From CAZSNT01 sp964607765 (GTDB lineage Bacteria; Verrucomicrobiota; Lentisphaeria; Oligosphaerales; JABHEG01), in assembly GCA_964607765.1 (NCBI GenBank), contig CAZSNT010000005.1, positions 62,001-126,000 on the forward strand: a stretch of 64,000 bases of DNA, in the 5' to 3' direction. The position numbers and the translations under genes were made by a program. The notes under the pieces were generated by a model. It saw only the letters and a program-made list of their open reading frames with translations. It did not search any database and was not told the DNA's origin. Positions 17,081 through 26,927 of this stretch are shown here, piece by piece. Position 1 is the stretch's first letter. Each line of letters opens with the position of its first letter.

Positions 17081-18105
17081 AACAGCCGAGGACGAACACA
17101 AGTGACGCGCCGCTGAGTCTCGATGCCGCCTGCCTGGAAGGGCTCCTGCAGACGATGGCCGGGATCCGTGGTGAGGCGGCGACGCGGATCGCCAGGAGAG
17201 TCGCGGCAGAGCCAGCCCTGCAGGGAACCAGATTCGGTAGGGAGTGGGCTTCCCCTGCGGACGGTGCAGGCATTGAGCAAACCGTTTACGAGGATCTGGT
17301 CCGGCCCATTGTTTCTGGGACCGGAAGCGCTGCGCTCAAGCGCGTCGGGGAGGCATTCGGCTGGAGGAATGGGGGAGACGGATTCAGCGAGATCGACCCG
17401 GACTTCTGGGCTGTTCTCAACCTGTGGCCCCCACGAGATTTCGCGCTTGCTGTGACCCTGGCAGACCTGAACTTGCCTGCCCTCGAACAGAAAACCGACG
17501 CGGCCAATCCGCTACCCGTGCTGGACATAGGCTGCGGATTCGGCTTGCTTGAGATGGTCTTGCGGGAATTCGGTCTCTCGTTCCCGCTGTTCGGGATCGA
17601 TGTGAGCGCAGGATGGCTTGCGCGGGCAAGGAAGGCGGCCATCCCTGGCTTCGAGGTCAGTCACACCGATGCGGCACAGTTGGGTGTCGAAGAGCGTTTC
17701 GCGGGTGCGTTCGCTGCCTTTGTACACCACCACGTCCAAGACCTGCCTGCCAGTCTTTCTCGGCTTTGCCGAGCCCTGACGCCGTGCTCCCGCTTCTCCT
17801 TCACTGACATCTCTGGAGTCTCATGTCCGCACGGTGGCGTGCAACCAATCGATCCGGGAGTTGGCCGAATGTCCCTCCGAGTGAAGGCAGGCATTGAGGT
17901 GCAGGTCCATCGCACTCCAAGCTCAGAAGTGCCGCATGTGAAGGCTCATCCTGACGGGATCCAGGAGTTCGTCCGACCCGTTGAGGAGAACATCCAGCAA
18001 CTCGTGGCCGCAGGCTTTGAGATCGAGCATGCCTGCTGGCTCGATAGAAAGACACTGCACGTCCTGTGCAGGAAGCCGGACCAGGCCCCGCGAGCTCGTC
18101 CATGA
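17077..18105 (+). CDS. SAM-dependent methyltransferase
   Basis: A 342-residue class I methyltransferase. The GTG at 17077 overlaps the preceding stop (GTGA), with GAGGGA upstream. The SAM-binding motif I is PVLDIGCGFGLLEMVL (about 145-160), followed by an acidic motif II residue in LFGIDVSAGWLARAR and motif III-like DAAQLGVEERFAGAFAAFV. The first 130 residues are helical and of unknown fold, possibly substrate recognition. Tight coupling to the amidotransferase suggests they modify the same molecule; the substrate is unknown. Confidence 0.8.
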   Translation: MKQPRTNTSDAPLSLDAACLEGLLQTMAGIRGEAATRIARRVAAEPALQGTRFGREWASPADGAGIEQTVYEDLVRPIVSGTGSAALKRVGEAFGWRNGGDGFSEIDPDFWAVLNLWPPRDFALAVTLADLNLPALEQKTDAANPLPVLDIGCGFGLLEMVLREFGLSFPLFGIDVSAGWLARARKAAIPGFEVSHTDAAQLGVEERFAGAFAAFVHHHVQDLPASLSRLCRALTPCSRFSFTDISGVSCPHGGVQPIDPGVGRMSLRVKAGIEVQVHRTPSSEVPHVKAHPDGIQEFVRPVEENIQQLVAAGFEIEHACWLDRKTLHVLCRKPDQAPRARP

Positions 18106-18143
18106 AGCGGGGAATCGAGGGGACAACCGGGAAGGGAACGCAG

Positions 18144-19166
18144 ATGAAGCAGACGAAGCAATTGCTGGGAGTCGCGTTGGTGCTGTGCAGCTGTTTGGCC
18201 ATGGCCATGCGCAGCCGCACAGAGGACCTCGAACGGGTCAGTGTCCGACTCGGGTGGCAGGTCAACGCCAATTCCGCCGGCCAGATCGTGGCGCTGGAGG
18301 AAGGCTTCTACAGGAAGGCTGGACTCCTCGTAACGTTAAACCCGGGGGGATTGGATTTCCCATCCGTGCAGACGGTCTCTGCAGGAGGCGATCAAATCGG
18401 GTTTGCGAACGGCCCGGACCTCGTCATAAAGGCTCGAGCAGCTGGTGCGCCTCTCAAAATAGTCGCTGTGATCCAACAGAGGAGCTTCCATGGCTTCATG
18501 GTGAAAGCCAGTTCCGGCATCAAGACACCGAAAGACTGGGAGGGAAAACGCGTAGGCGTCAAATACGCCAGCCCCACCTATATGCTGTACCGAGCGCTTT
18601 TGAAGAAGGAGGCCGTCGACCGGGACAAGATAGAGGAAGTGCCACTGAAGTACGGCCTACAACCGTTTCTTGAGGATCATATTGACGTCTATCCGGGAGC
18701 GTTCACAAACGAGGCCATCTCACTTGAGATGATGGGTACGAAGTTGACCCGAGTCCACCCGGCCGACTATGGCATCAACACATGCGGCAACGTCATCTTC
18801 ACCACCGAGAGGATGATCCAGGAGCATCCTGAGACCGTTCGGGGCTTCGTGCAGGCAACACTGCGTGGCTGGGAGTGGTGCCTCGAACGCAGCAATCAGG
18901 CGGAAGCCGTGAAGCACGTTCAGCAGCACTCCAAACACCTGAAGAAGGAGAAGGAACTGGCGGCCTTGCAGTTGAACGTCGATCTTGTTGGAGCGGAGGA
19001 GCTTGGCAAGAACCCAGTCGGGTGGATCGACGTGGAAAAGCTGAAGGCCATCGTCGGGTACATGCGCGAGTTTGGGGTGATTGAGAAGGACGTAGCCGCA
19101 TCTGATCTGGTCGATCCGCAGTTCGTGCAGGATCTCGTTCGTCCTATGACCGAACGAGGCAACTGA
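18144..19166 (+). CDS. Second substrate-binding protein (NMT1/THI5-like)
   Basis: A 340-residue exported binding protein; the ATG at 18144 follows GAAGGGAACG, while an in-frame ATG at 18102 overlaps the methyltransferase stop and is the alternative. Signal peptide MKQTKQLLGVALVLCSCLAMA. The fold is the same as the protein at 13946: VRLGWQVNANSAGQIVALEE, LLVTLNPGGLDFPSVQTV, GFANGPDLVIKARAAGAP and WEGKRVGVKYASPTYMLYRA. No second permease is present, so the two binding proteins may share one transporter or this one may feed a sensor. Confidence 0.85.
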   Translation: MKQTKQLLGVALVLCSCLAMAMRSRTEDLERVSVRLGWQVNANSAGQIVALEEGFYRKAGLLVTLNPGGLDFPSVQTVSAGGDQIGFANGPDLVIKARAAGAPLKIVAVIQQRSFHGFMVKASSGIKTPKDWEGKRVGVKYASPTYMLYRALLKKEAVDRDKIEEVPLKYGLQPFLEDHIDVYPGAFTNEAISLEMMGTKLTRVHPADYGINTCGNVIFTTERMIQEHPETVRGFVQATLRGWEWCLERSNQAEAVKHVQQHSKHLKKEKELAALQLNVDLVGAEELGKNPVGWIDVEKLKAIVGYMREFGVIEKDVAASDLVDPQFVQDLVRPMTERGN

Positions 19167-19179
19167 ATGGAGTATTGAC

Positions 19180-22100
19180 ATGCACCCCGACAGCGCTAAC
19201 ACAGGTGCCCCCAGCGTGGGGGGGGCGAAGTCTGACGAGGGGTTGTACGAGCTTCTCAGCATCCTGACGGCCGCGCAGGAATTTGCTCTGCGGCCCCCAT
19301 GGCGAGCCGGGGACTTGAGGTTGTCGCAGGCCGGTGCATACCTTGAGCCCTTCTCCGCTTACCTCAGTGAGGTGGGGCGCCCGGATCTCGCCGAGGATCT
19401 GTCGGAGGACGGGTTCTGGGAGTTTCTCTGTGCAAATTTCCCTACTGCCGGGCAGACCGAAGACGAAGGCATGTGCGTGCGGAACTTGTTCCTGATGGAG
19501 GCACTCCTATGCTCCACGCTGGTCCAGAAGGTCCTCTACAGCTCAGAGAATGGCGGGCTTCGCGACGGCTATGTCTTCTTCTACAACCCCCTTGAACCCG
19601 TTCCGTACGTGCAGCTTCATCACCTGCCGCGCCGGAGAATGACGCTTGTGCTACCACCATATGATGGTGAGTTCGATTCCTACCGGCACGGCCTCAGACT
19701 GCTCCTAGAGCGGAAAGTGAGCGGCACCGGAACTGACTGGGACAATAACCACTCATTCAAGGAGTACTTCACTGAGGACAAGTTCTGGCCAAGTATCAAG
19801 AGGAACCAGCAGGACCGGCAGGACAAGGAGACCGCTCAGCACGCCTTTCCAAGGGGGCTCCAAGCGCTATGTAAGTACTCCAACCTCGGTCGCGCCTCGG
19901 TGTCCTGTGCTCAGGCTCCGCGAGACCGCTTCTGCAACACGGTCGATGCGGTATGGAATGCGGCCGTTGATGGAGTTGGCGCCCCAACGGCGCATACCAA
20001 GGAGGGCTACCTCCACCAGTTGACAGCTCGGCGTCTGCTCGACGAATATGTAATCCAGCGGCGACGGCTTCTGAGGAGCGTGCAGTCCGCACGCCACGCC
20101 GGGACCCCATGCCCCAATCGGCAACTCGAGGATGTGCCTTTCATCCGTGAGGTGAATTTTGACTACGAACGTTGCCCCGCCGTTGGACGGTCGAACCGTA
20201 TCTTGCTGGTGGAAGAGGAAGAGCTTTTCCTCGGTAATGTCCTGCAACGGTGTGCTGACCTCTACTGGCGCCCGATCTTCGAGAGCAAAGACGGCAGACC
20301 AACGGTTGACGAAGAGACTGCCTCCCCCTGTTTCCTCCGATGGGAGCCGCGACCGGCCTCAGCAACTTGGAAGAAAATGGAGCAATGGGAGAGCGCAGAA
20401 GGAGAGTCGTGCCCGGCAGAGGTGAGAGAGTTCCTGGGCGACCTGAAACTGCTCACAAGAGATGCGAAGCGCAATGTGACGGATGCCCTGACCAATTGCA
20501 CACACCGTATGCTGGACTGGTTGGGGAATCTGATTGCTTCCAAGGACGAGAGCGACCCGCGCTTTAAGCAGCGCAAGGGACTGCTCCTGGACAATCCTCC
20601 CGGTCCCTTCCCAACCGGAGATGACCATTGCGATGAGATCGACACTGAGCGCTTCTATGGGCTCGGCTTGAGTGAAGGCACGGTGGAGGAAGAGCTGGCG
20701 AAGTGCTGCAGGAGACTGCTAGCAGACGAGACTGGAGAGGAACCGAGGGAAACAGAACGGTTTCTTGCTAAGCTACTCCGACTATTGGTGTCTGGCCAAG
20801 GGAGGCCATACACCGATGATCAACTCGCGCAGATTCTCCGGGTTGATCCGTTCGTTATGCAGGTCCAGCTGGCCCACTATGAGGAACAGGTCAATGCGGG
20901 CACTGCGCAAGAAAACACAGTACGGTTCTTCTGCTCAGCCCCAATTGATCCGGTCAATTTCTTCGAGTGGGAAAAGCCACACCGCAAGGACGAGAAGCGA
21001 CCGGACAGACCGCATAGGGAGAAGAAGGATGATCTCTTCGGCATATGGGTTGGCTTCATTGAGCAGCCTAGGGAAAAAGAACGTACACCGAGCAAGCGAT
21101 TTGGGTACAGCATGCTCTACGCTCCCGACGCCGAGGAAAGGAAAGAGGCCGAGAGGCTATTCCGAGGCAGGATGCACCGTCTGAGAGCCATTCTCAACAC
21201 GATCTTCCAACCCACTGTGCGCGAATACACGGAGTCGAAGCTCAAAGCGGCAAAAGAGGACGCGCTGAGCGAGAAAGAGAACGCAGAGAGACACGCAAGG
21301 AAGGCAACGGCAAGCGCCATGAAATCTGCGCTTGCCGCGATCATGGCTCGTAACATGTCTCACAACCTGGGCAGTCATGCCCTCTACCATTTTGAGGAGA
21401 TCCACCGAGAAGTTTGGAACAGTCCCCCAGCAGACGGTGACGGTGTCGCTCAAGACACAAGAAGGGGCAGATGTCAAGCCCGAGGTCCGATAGAAGTTCC
21501 GGGGCCGCAGAGTGCGGACGAATTACGGTACAAGGAACTCGAGAGATTGCGAAAGCTGTTCATGCGCCACCTACAGGCGAGAATGGACTTCGTGGCGCAA
21601 GCAGTTACAACGGTGCCACAGTACTCCGAAGGGGGCTTGTTGGGCGAGGCCATCAGTGAGTTCCGAGAGAACGTTTTCCTGCGAAGGGGACTGGTCAAGT
21701 CCTCTGGTTCTGTCTTTGACGTTAGCTGCCCAGAACCCGACATAGCGGAAGGAGTAGGCCTCGTCGCCTGGCCATGGGGCAATCTCGGCAAGCAAGCATT
21801 TTTGGCTTTGCTGGAGGGCATTGCCCGCAACAGTGTCAAACACGGCATTCGTCCTGGTTCTACGAAGAAGAAGATTGCGCTATGCATCTCCGCGAGTCCA
21901 GGACCTACGGACGAGTATGTCCAAGTGGAGATCTCTGACGATCTGCAATCCTGGACCGACGAAGTGGAGCGCAAGCTTTCGCGCGGCATGAAGGCTCCCT
22001 TCCTGGATGATGATACGGGGGAAATCGCCGGGGAATTCTGGGGTTTGAAAGAACTGCGGATCTGCGCGGCCTTCTTGCGTCGATTGGGCCCCCTTTCCGC

Positions 22101-23430
22101 TAGCGCGAACAAGCCCGGCGCCAGAAATGAGACAACCTGTCAGAGGGTTCTGACTCAACCCGGTGGAGCCAAGGACTTGCTTGTGCCCTTCAATGCGTCT
22201 GGCTCTGTCGGGTACAGGCTTCTCCTTCGCAGGTATAAGCTTGTGCTTTACGTCGTGAAGGACGGACCGCCAGTCGACGGGCGGTATCATGATGTCGTAC
22301 CAGTTGACAAGCTTGATGCCTTGGTTGGTGGCACCGAGTACATGATTGCCGCTTACGAAACTGGGACCGATAAAGAGGCCGCCCGCGTTCTCCCGATTAG
22401 ACGCGTTCCCCTGTTCGCTACTGGCGAACCAATGCTGGCTGCGGACGCATCGGTAGATGCTGTGGTCCAGCAGGTCAAGGACCTCTACCTTCGATGGCTG
22501 GACAGGCGCTTCGGCGCAGCTCGGCTAGGTCTACCCGACAAAATCGTCTACGTGCCGGACTGCTGTCCTAGCGCCAGCGAGAATTGGGCTGGGCTCGAAG
22601 TCGATGGGTTCGCTATCGAGGTGAACGTCCCAGAGGACGATTGCGATGGCACCTTCATCCTTGCCGGCCACCTGAACGCGCCCTATGAGCAAGAAACACA
22701 TGGCTACCAACGGGTGAGCCAAGATGAGCCCGTATTGAGAGCAAGTCTGAATGACCCTGCGAGCGGCTTCTTCCTCCCGAGAACGAGAGCACTCGATGTT
22801 CTGTCGGCTGAGTTGTTCGTCCTTGGTCTGCGCGAAGCTGCTGCTTCCACGATACTCATTGTGGACGAACGGTTGTGTGGGCAATGCAGGGAGCATCAGG
22901 ACGGAGGGGTTTTCTACTGGCAGTATCTGGAGGAAGGACAGCACATCACCCTAGCTGATCTCGATTCCACCGATGGGCAACACGTACTATTCGGTGGGTT
23001 CCAGTGGATGGCTCCCGAGGAACTGCGGAAGTTGCTGACGGTCAACCAGAGCCAGACGGGTGATGCGATGACCGCCTCTTTCCATGGTCCAAACGCTGAG
23101 AATAACCTCCCTGGTACTTGTAGGAGAACACTGTGGAATTTCGCCTGTTTCCATCTATCTCTTCTGGAGCAGGCATGCGACCCCTTCCCAGACCGGGAAG
23201 ATGGGAAGCTATGGGTCGACTTGTTGATTGATGCCCTTGTTAGCGCGCGCGACGATGGCTGGTTCGACCATCTGGTGATTCACACCGGACGTGGCAAAGG
23301 AATCACAGGTGAACGGGGCAGAAAGCTGAGCCAGGACGGCGTGATGCAGATGAGCTTCGCCGCGCTTGACCACGCGTTCCGGCAGGGGAAACCGGCCCTC
23401 TGTAAGGCGCTCCACAGCCTATTGCCATAG
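19180..23430 (+). CDS. Giant histidine-kinase-like protein, 1416 aa
   Basis: Residues 1-660 have no recognised domain. A charged coiled coil (about 670-720) leads into a helix with NMSHNLGSH (725-733), which resembles a dimerisation/phosphoacceptor helix with His728 as candidate acceptor. An ATPase domain of the GHKL class follows: N-box EGIARNSVKHG (Glu879, Asn884), an ISDD G1-like motif near 920, and GEFWGLKELRICAAFLRR (about 950-967) as the G2-like region. The last 400 residues are unrecognised. No membrane segment, so it is cytoplasmic. It is the only kinase candidate in an operon with several receiver-domain proteins and probably phosphorylates them. Confidence 0.65.
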   Translation: MHPDSANTGAPSVGGAKSDEGLYELLSILTAAQEFALRPPWRAGDLRLSQAGAYLEPFSAYLSEVGRPDLAEDLSEDGFWEFLCANFPTAGQTEDEGMCVRNLFLMEALLCSTLVQKVLYSSENGGLRDGYVFFYNPLEPVPYVQLHHLPRRRMTLVLPPYDGEFDSYRHGLRLLLERKVSGTGTDWDNNHSFKEYFTEDKFWPSIKRNQQDRQDKETAQHAFPRGLQALCKYSNLGRASVSCAQAPRDRFCNTVDAVWNAAVDGVGAPTAHTKEGYLHQLTARRLLDEYVIQRRRLLRSVQSARHAGTPCPNRQLEDVPFIREVNFDYERCPAVGRSNRILLVEEEELFLGNVLQRCADLYWRPIFESKDGRPTVDEETASPCFLRWEPRPASATWKKMEQWESAEGESCPAEVREFLGDLKLLTRDAKRNVTDALTNCTHRMLDWLGNLIASKDESDPRFKQRKGLLLDNPPGPFPTGDDHCDEIDTERFYGLGLSEGTVEEELAKCCRRLLADETGEEPRETERFLAKLLRLLVSGQGRPYTDDQLAQILRVDPFVMQVQLAHYEEQVNAGTAQENTVRFFCSAPIDPVNFFEWEKPHRKDEKRPDRPHREKKDDLFGIWVGFIEQPREKERTPSKRFGYSMLYAPDAEERKEAERLFRGRMHRLRAILNTIFQPTVREYTESKLKAAKEDALSEKENAERHARKATASAMKSALAAIMARNMSHNLGSHALYHFEEIHREVWNSPPADGDGVAQDTRRGRCQARGPIEVPGPQSADELRYKELERLRKLFMRHLQARMDFVAQAVTTVPQYSEGGLLGEAISEFRENVFLRRGLVKSSGSVFDVSCPEPDIAEGVGLVAWPWGNLGKQAFLALLEGIARNSVKHGIRPGSTKKKIALCISASPGPTDEYVQVEISDDLQSWTDEVERKLSRGMKAPFLDDDTGEIAGEFWGLKELRICAAFLRRLGPLSASANKPGARNETTCQRVLTQPGGAKDLLVPFNASGSVGYRLLLRRYKLVLYVVKDGPPVDGRYHDVVPVDKLDALVGGTEYMIAAYETGTDKEAARVLPIRRVPLFATGEPMLAADASVDAVVQQVKDLYLRWLDRRFGAARLGLPDKIVYVPDCCPSASENWAGLEVDGFAIEVNVPEDDCDGTFILAGHLNAPYEQETHGYQRVSQDEPVLRASLNDPASGFFLPRTRALDVLSAELFVLGLREAAASTILIVDERLCGQCREHQDGGVFYWQYLEEGQHITLADLDSTDGQHVLFGGFQWMAPEELRKLLTVNQSQTGDAMTASFHGPNAENNLPGTCRRTLWNFACFHLSLLEQACDPFPDREDGKLWVDLLIDALVSARDDGWFDHLVIHTGRGKGITGERGRKLSQDGVMQMSFAALDHAFRQGKPALCKALHSLLP

Positions 23431-23509
23431 GAAGCCCTGCAGCAAATCACAATGCCCCAGTCGGACGGAACGGGCGGGGCATAGAGCCGCAGATGAGGAG
23501 ACACCGAAC

Positions 23510-24472
23510 ATGTCAGATGTCTTCATTGCTGTGACCAAGATCCAGATGGAAGGAGGTGAGGCGTGGGAGCCCTTTCTGGACAAGAAGCTCATCGGAGCGT
23601 ACAAGAGGCGGGATCTTCCCGTTTATGCCCTCGCGAGTGGCGAGGCGCCGCGTAAGTGTGCCCCAGACAGGACGGCAAGGGACTTGGCATTCCTGTTGAC
23701 GGTCTTGCGGACCCAACAGGCGATAACCGAGAGCACCGAGTGCATCTTCCTGATGATCCATGCCTCCGAACTGAGCCGCAGATGTCTCGGGGAGCGCAGT
23801 GCGCCTGGTGACGAGTTCTTGGGGTGGGTTGGGACCAGCAAAGACACACATGCCAGTACCGACGTCGCGGAGCTTCTCCGTGGCCTCCAGAGAGAAGCCG
23901 GACTCGGCACCGGCGAGAGTAGACTTTTCCTTTGGAGCTTCCATCACGGGGCACAAGGAAAGAAGATATACAGAAGTCTGCAGGATCAGTTCAGGACAGA
24001 AGACATGCGAGACTATCTGCTTTCGCGGCGTCTGCCCGAGAGCATTCGTATGTTCCTGGAGGAAGCCTACCCAATCGACGTATTGTCTCAGGTCGCACTC
24101 ACCGAGGGGATGGCTGCGACGCTGAAGGAGAAGCGTCTGTTTCGCAACCTTCCAAAGAAGCTGAGTGGGCTCTGCAATACCGTTCTAGGACTGCTTCCCG
24201 ATGACCATCAGCAGAAGGCCGTGCTTGAGGAGCTACTCTCTGTTCACAGCATGAAGACAGACTCAAGCCATCCCGTGACCCCGTACTTGTGGAAGTTCAG
24301 GTACTGTATCTACAGCTACAGCGACCAGGGGAGCGAGGAACTTGCCGGCTGGCATCTGAAGAGCCGCGGCGAGACTTGGTCCGTCGCGGGAATCGGAGAA
24401 ATCGAGAGCTTTCACAGATGGTTCGGCGAGGTACGTATCCAGTTCAAGGACCTCGCCGTGTCAAACGGATAA
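23510..24472 (+). CDS. Hypothetical cytoplasmic protein, 320 aa
   Basis: The ATG at 23510 follows GAGGAGACACC. No signal, membrane helix or known motif. The N-terminal half (VFIAVTKIQMEGG, CIFLMIHASEL, RLFLWSFHHG) has alternating strands and helices like an alpha/beta fold; the rest is helical. Its stop overlaps the next start (TAATG), so it is translationally linked to the sigma54 activator and placed between kinase and regulator, which suggests a role in the same signalling pathway. Confidence 0.6.
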   Translation: MSDVFIAVTKIQMEGGEAWEPFLDKKLIGAYKRRDLPVYALASGEAPRKCAPDRTARDLAFLLTVLRTQQAITESTECIFLMIHASELSRRCLGERSAPGDEFLGWVGTSKDTHASTDVAELLRGLQREAGLGTGESRLFLWSFHHGAQGKKIYRSLQDQFRTEDMRDYLLSRRLPESIRMFLEEAYPIDVLSQVALTEGMAATLKEKRLFRNLPKKLSGLCNTVLGLLPDDHQQKAVLEELLSVHSMKTDSSHPVTPYLWKFRYCIYSYSDQGSEELAGWHLKSRGETWSVAGIGEIESFHRWFGEVRIQFKDLAVSNG

Positions 24473-25962
24473 TGGACATGCCCAAGTCTGACAGAATAAG
24501 AACACTGTTGCTTGACGACGATGGGGCTTTCCTCTCGGCCGTGTGTGACAGCCTTGCCGACACGCATGAAGCGGTGTCTGCCAATTGTCTTCCCGATTTC
24601 CATCGAGCGCTACAACAGCCGTTTGACGTGGCTTTGCTCGACGTCCGTTTGGACGACAGCCCTGACAGCCGGAATACGGATGGCCTGGAGGCGCTCCGGT
24701 ATCTCAAAGCCACGCACCCAAACACAGCGGTCGTTATGATGACGGCCTTTGGTTGCGTCGATCTCGCAGTAGAGGCCATGAAACTGGGGGCGGACGATTT
24801 CGTTGAGAAAGACCGCCTTCGCCTGTCGGACTACCCGCGTGTGATTGAGCGTGCGCTCGAGCACCGGAAGCTTGAGCGGGAGGTGGAAGTCCTACGGGAA
24901 GAGGTGCGCCAGCTTCAGAGGAGGGAGCCGTGGGAGATTGTTGGCGAGAGCTACGGGATACGTGAAATCAAGCGACTTATCGACATGGCGGCGAGGGATG
25001 GACAGGTGACCGTGCTCATAACCGGCCCTACGGGTACGGGCAAAGAGCTCGTGGCACGCTCCATCCGCCAGCGTGGTGCCCGTCGCGACGGACCATTTAC
25101 TGACGTGAACATCTCGGCGCTCAATCCTAGTGTAATCGAGAGCGAGTTGTTCGGACACGAGAGGGGAGCCTTCACAGACGCCAAAGAGCGGAAGATCGGC
25201 TACTTCGAAAAGGCGGACGGTGGAGTGCTTTTCCTGGACGAGATTGGCGAATTGCCGCCCGGCCTGCAGGTGAAGCTTCTGCGTTTCATCGAAGAGCGCT
25301 CTTTCTGTCGGGTTGGCGGCACGGACCCCGTCAGTGTGGACGTCCAACTCGTCGTAGCCACGAACCGGGACTTGGAGGAATCGCTCGAGGCCGGTACGCT
25401 GCGCGAGGATTTCTACTACCGCCTCCGAACGCTACAGATCGCGTTGCCGCCCTTGCGGACCAGGAAGGAGGATGTTGTCCCGATCGCAGAGCACTTTCTC
25501 CGAGTGCTGCGGAGTCAGGGAAGAACGCGCCTGTCGGCTTTCGGCGACGAGACAGCCCGGGCCCTTGCCGGCTACGATTGGCCAGGAAACGTGAGGGAGC
25601 TTAGATACGCTGTTGAGCGTGCCGTCATGTTCTGTGATGACCGGGGCAGCGCCTCCATTGCTCCCGAGGATTTGCCGCTTGAGATACAGCTCGGGGCGAA
25701 AAGACCAGCGGGGGGATACGAGGCCCGCTTTGCAGAAGGAAGCGCAGACGTGGAGTTGGAGAAGGCTCGCCTGGAGTTGACCTACATCCAAGCAGCTCTC
25801 CAGAACTACGCCGGCAGCAGAGACGAAACATGGCAGGCTCTGAAGTACGGAAGCCGGCACACTATGCTGCGGCATATCAAGAAGGCGCTGGCAGACTATC
25901 CTGAGCTCGTCACTGAGTTCCCGGAATTGAGTAGCCACTATGGGACGAGTAGGAAGCAGTGA
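24472..25962 (+). CDS. NtrC-family sigma54-dependent response regulator
   Basis: A 496-residue regulator of standard three-domain design. Receiver domain (about 8-125) with a DDD acidic cluster (LLLDDDGAF), phosphoacceptor in VALLDVRLDD, Thr in VVMMTAFG and Lys in DDFVEKD. A coiled-coil linker leads to the AAA+ domain: Walker A GPTGTGKE, a GAFTDA form of the sigma54-contact loop (GHERGAFTDAKERK), Walker B GGVLFLDEIGE, and Arg fingers in LREDFYYRLRTL. The C-terminus carries a Fis-type helix-turn-helix (about 435-475). It should activate sigma54 promoters, including perhaps the operon's own at 11813. Confidence 0.92.
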   Translation: MDMPKSDRIRTLLLDDDGAFLSAVCDSLADTHEAVSANCLPDFHRALQQPFDVALLDVRLDDSPDSRNTDGLEALRYLKATHPNTAVVMMTAFGCVDLAVEAMKLGADDFVEKDRLRLSDYPRVIERALEHRKLEREVEVLREEVRQLQRREPWEIVGESYGIREIKRLIDMAARDGQVTVLITGPTGTGKELVARSIRQRGARRDGPFTDVNISALNPSVIESELFGHERGAFTDAKERKIGYFEKADGGVLFLDEIGELPPGLQVKLLRFIEERSFCRVGGTDPVSVDVQLVVATNRDLEESLEAGTLREDFYYRLRTLQIALPPLRTRKEDVVPIAEHFLRVLRSQGRTRLSAFGDETARALAGYDWPGNVRELRYAVERAVMFCDDRGSASIAPEDLPLEIQLGAKRPAGGYEARFAEGSADVELEKARLELTYIQAALQNYAGSRDETWQALKYGSRHTMLRHIKKALADYPELVTEFPELSSHYGTSRKQ

Positions 25963-26927
25963 GAACGGTCCACGTCATATCCCGGAACGAGACGGCGAGC
26001 GTTGCACTACGGTTGGCGCTGTCCTCGTTCCCGGGGATTGAGGCTGTAGACGCAGGGGGAGCAACGGCAGGGACGGGAGAACGGGGGCTCTCGCTTGTCC
26101 TCGACTGCGGCTGGGAGCGGGACGACCACGGAGACCTGAGAGATTTCTACCGACTGCGACGGTTCCTCTGGGGACCGGGAGGGACTGCTCTTGGGCCGAT
26201 CGCGGTCATCGGCATCGCTGATTGGCTGTTTGCTTCGCGCGACCAGCAGGTCCCGCGTGCCGAGCTTGTCCGCTACTTTGCGGTTCCATTCGAGATCGAA
26301 GACTTAGCGGCCTTCCTGAATACCGCTGAGGCGCCCGCCAATAGGCAGATGACGCGCCTGTTCCTGCGCGGGAAGCTTACAGACGGCGACCTCGCCGCAC
26401 TGGCACGAGGAGACAAGCACGGGATCAGGCATTTTTCGACGTTGATGCTCAGGATCGAGGATGCCCTGGCAAGCAACCGCCCTGCAATGCTGTGCAGCAA
26501 GCAAGACCTGCATACCGCAGACTACATGGGGCAGGTCTGGGCTGCCGAGGCCATGGTTGCGTGTGCCAGGACCCGTCCGGTGGGTGCGGCCTTCCGGACA
26601 GAGGCCAACGAGTGTCTGTCCAGCCTAGCCGAGGTGATCCAGTACTTTGGGGCCCTGGCCAAACTGATCGACAGCGTGGCCGCGGCAGACGGCGCCGTGC
26701 ATGCAGAGCCTTCCCAAGTCTTGGAGGAAGTGCGACGACTTGCCAATCCGTCTGTCCGAGACATGCACGAGAGCTGGTGTCGCAACTGGGCACGCCTGGC
26801 TCGACGGCTCTGGAACGAATGTGTGCGTCAGGCTGGGGAGAGGGGAAAACCCCTTGCGCGCTGCGAACGGAACGACCTGAAAGGAGACAGAGATGGATGC
26901 CAAACTGTTGACCTATGTCGCGGGTAA
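25959..26927 (+). CDS. Degenerate receiver-like protein, 322 aa
   Basis: Starts at a GTG overlapping the preceding stop (GTGA). The first 125 residues have receiver-like strand order (VHVISRNE, LSLVLDCGW, IAVIGIADWLF, RYFAVPFEIEDLAAFL) but lack the acidic pair and the conserved Lys, so phosphorylation is doubtful. The rest (about 130-322) is helical with several Cys and Trp residues and no known family. Possibly an adaptor of the kinase pathway. Confidence 0.55.
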   Translation: MRTVHVISRNETASVALRLALSSFPGIEAVDAGGATAGTGERGLSLVLDCGWERDDHGDLRDFYRLRRFLWGPGGTALGPIAVIGIADWLFASRDQQVPRAELVRYFAVPFEIEDLAAFLNTAEAPANRQMTRLFLRGKLTDGDLAALARGDKHGIRHFSTLMLRIEDALASNRPAMLCSKQDLHTADYMGQVWAAEAMVACARTRPVGAAFRTEANECLSSLAEVIQYFGALAKLIDSVAAADGAVHAEPSQVLEEVRRLANPSVRDMHESWCRNWARLARRLWNECVRQAGERGKPLARCERNDLKGDRDGCQTVDLCRG

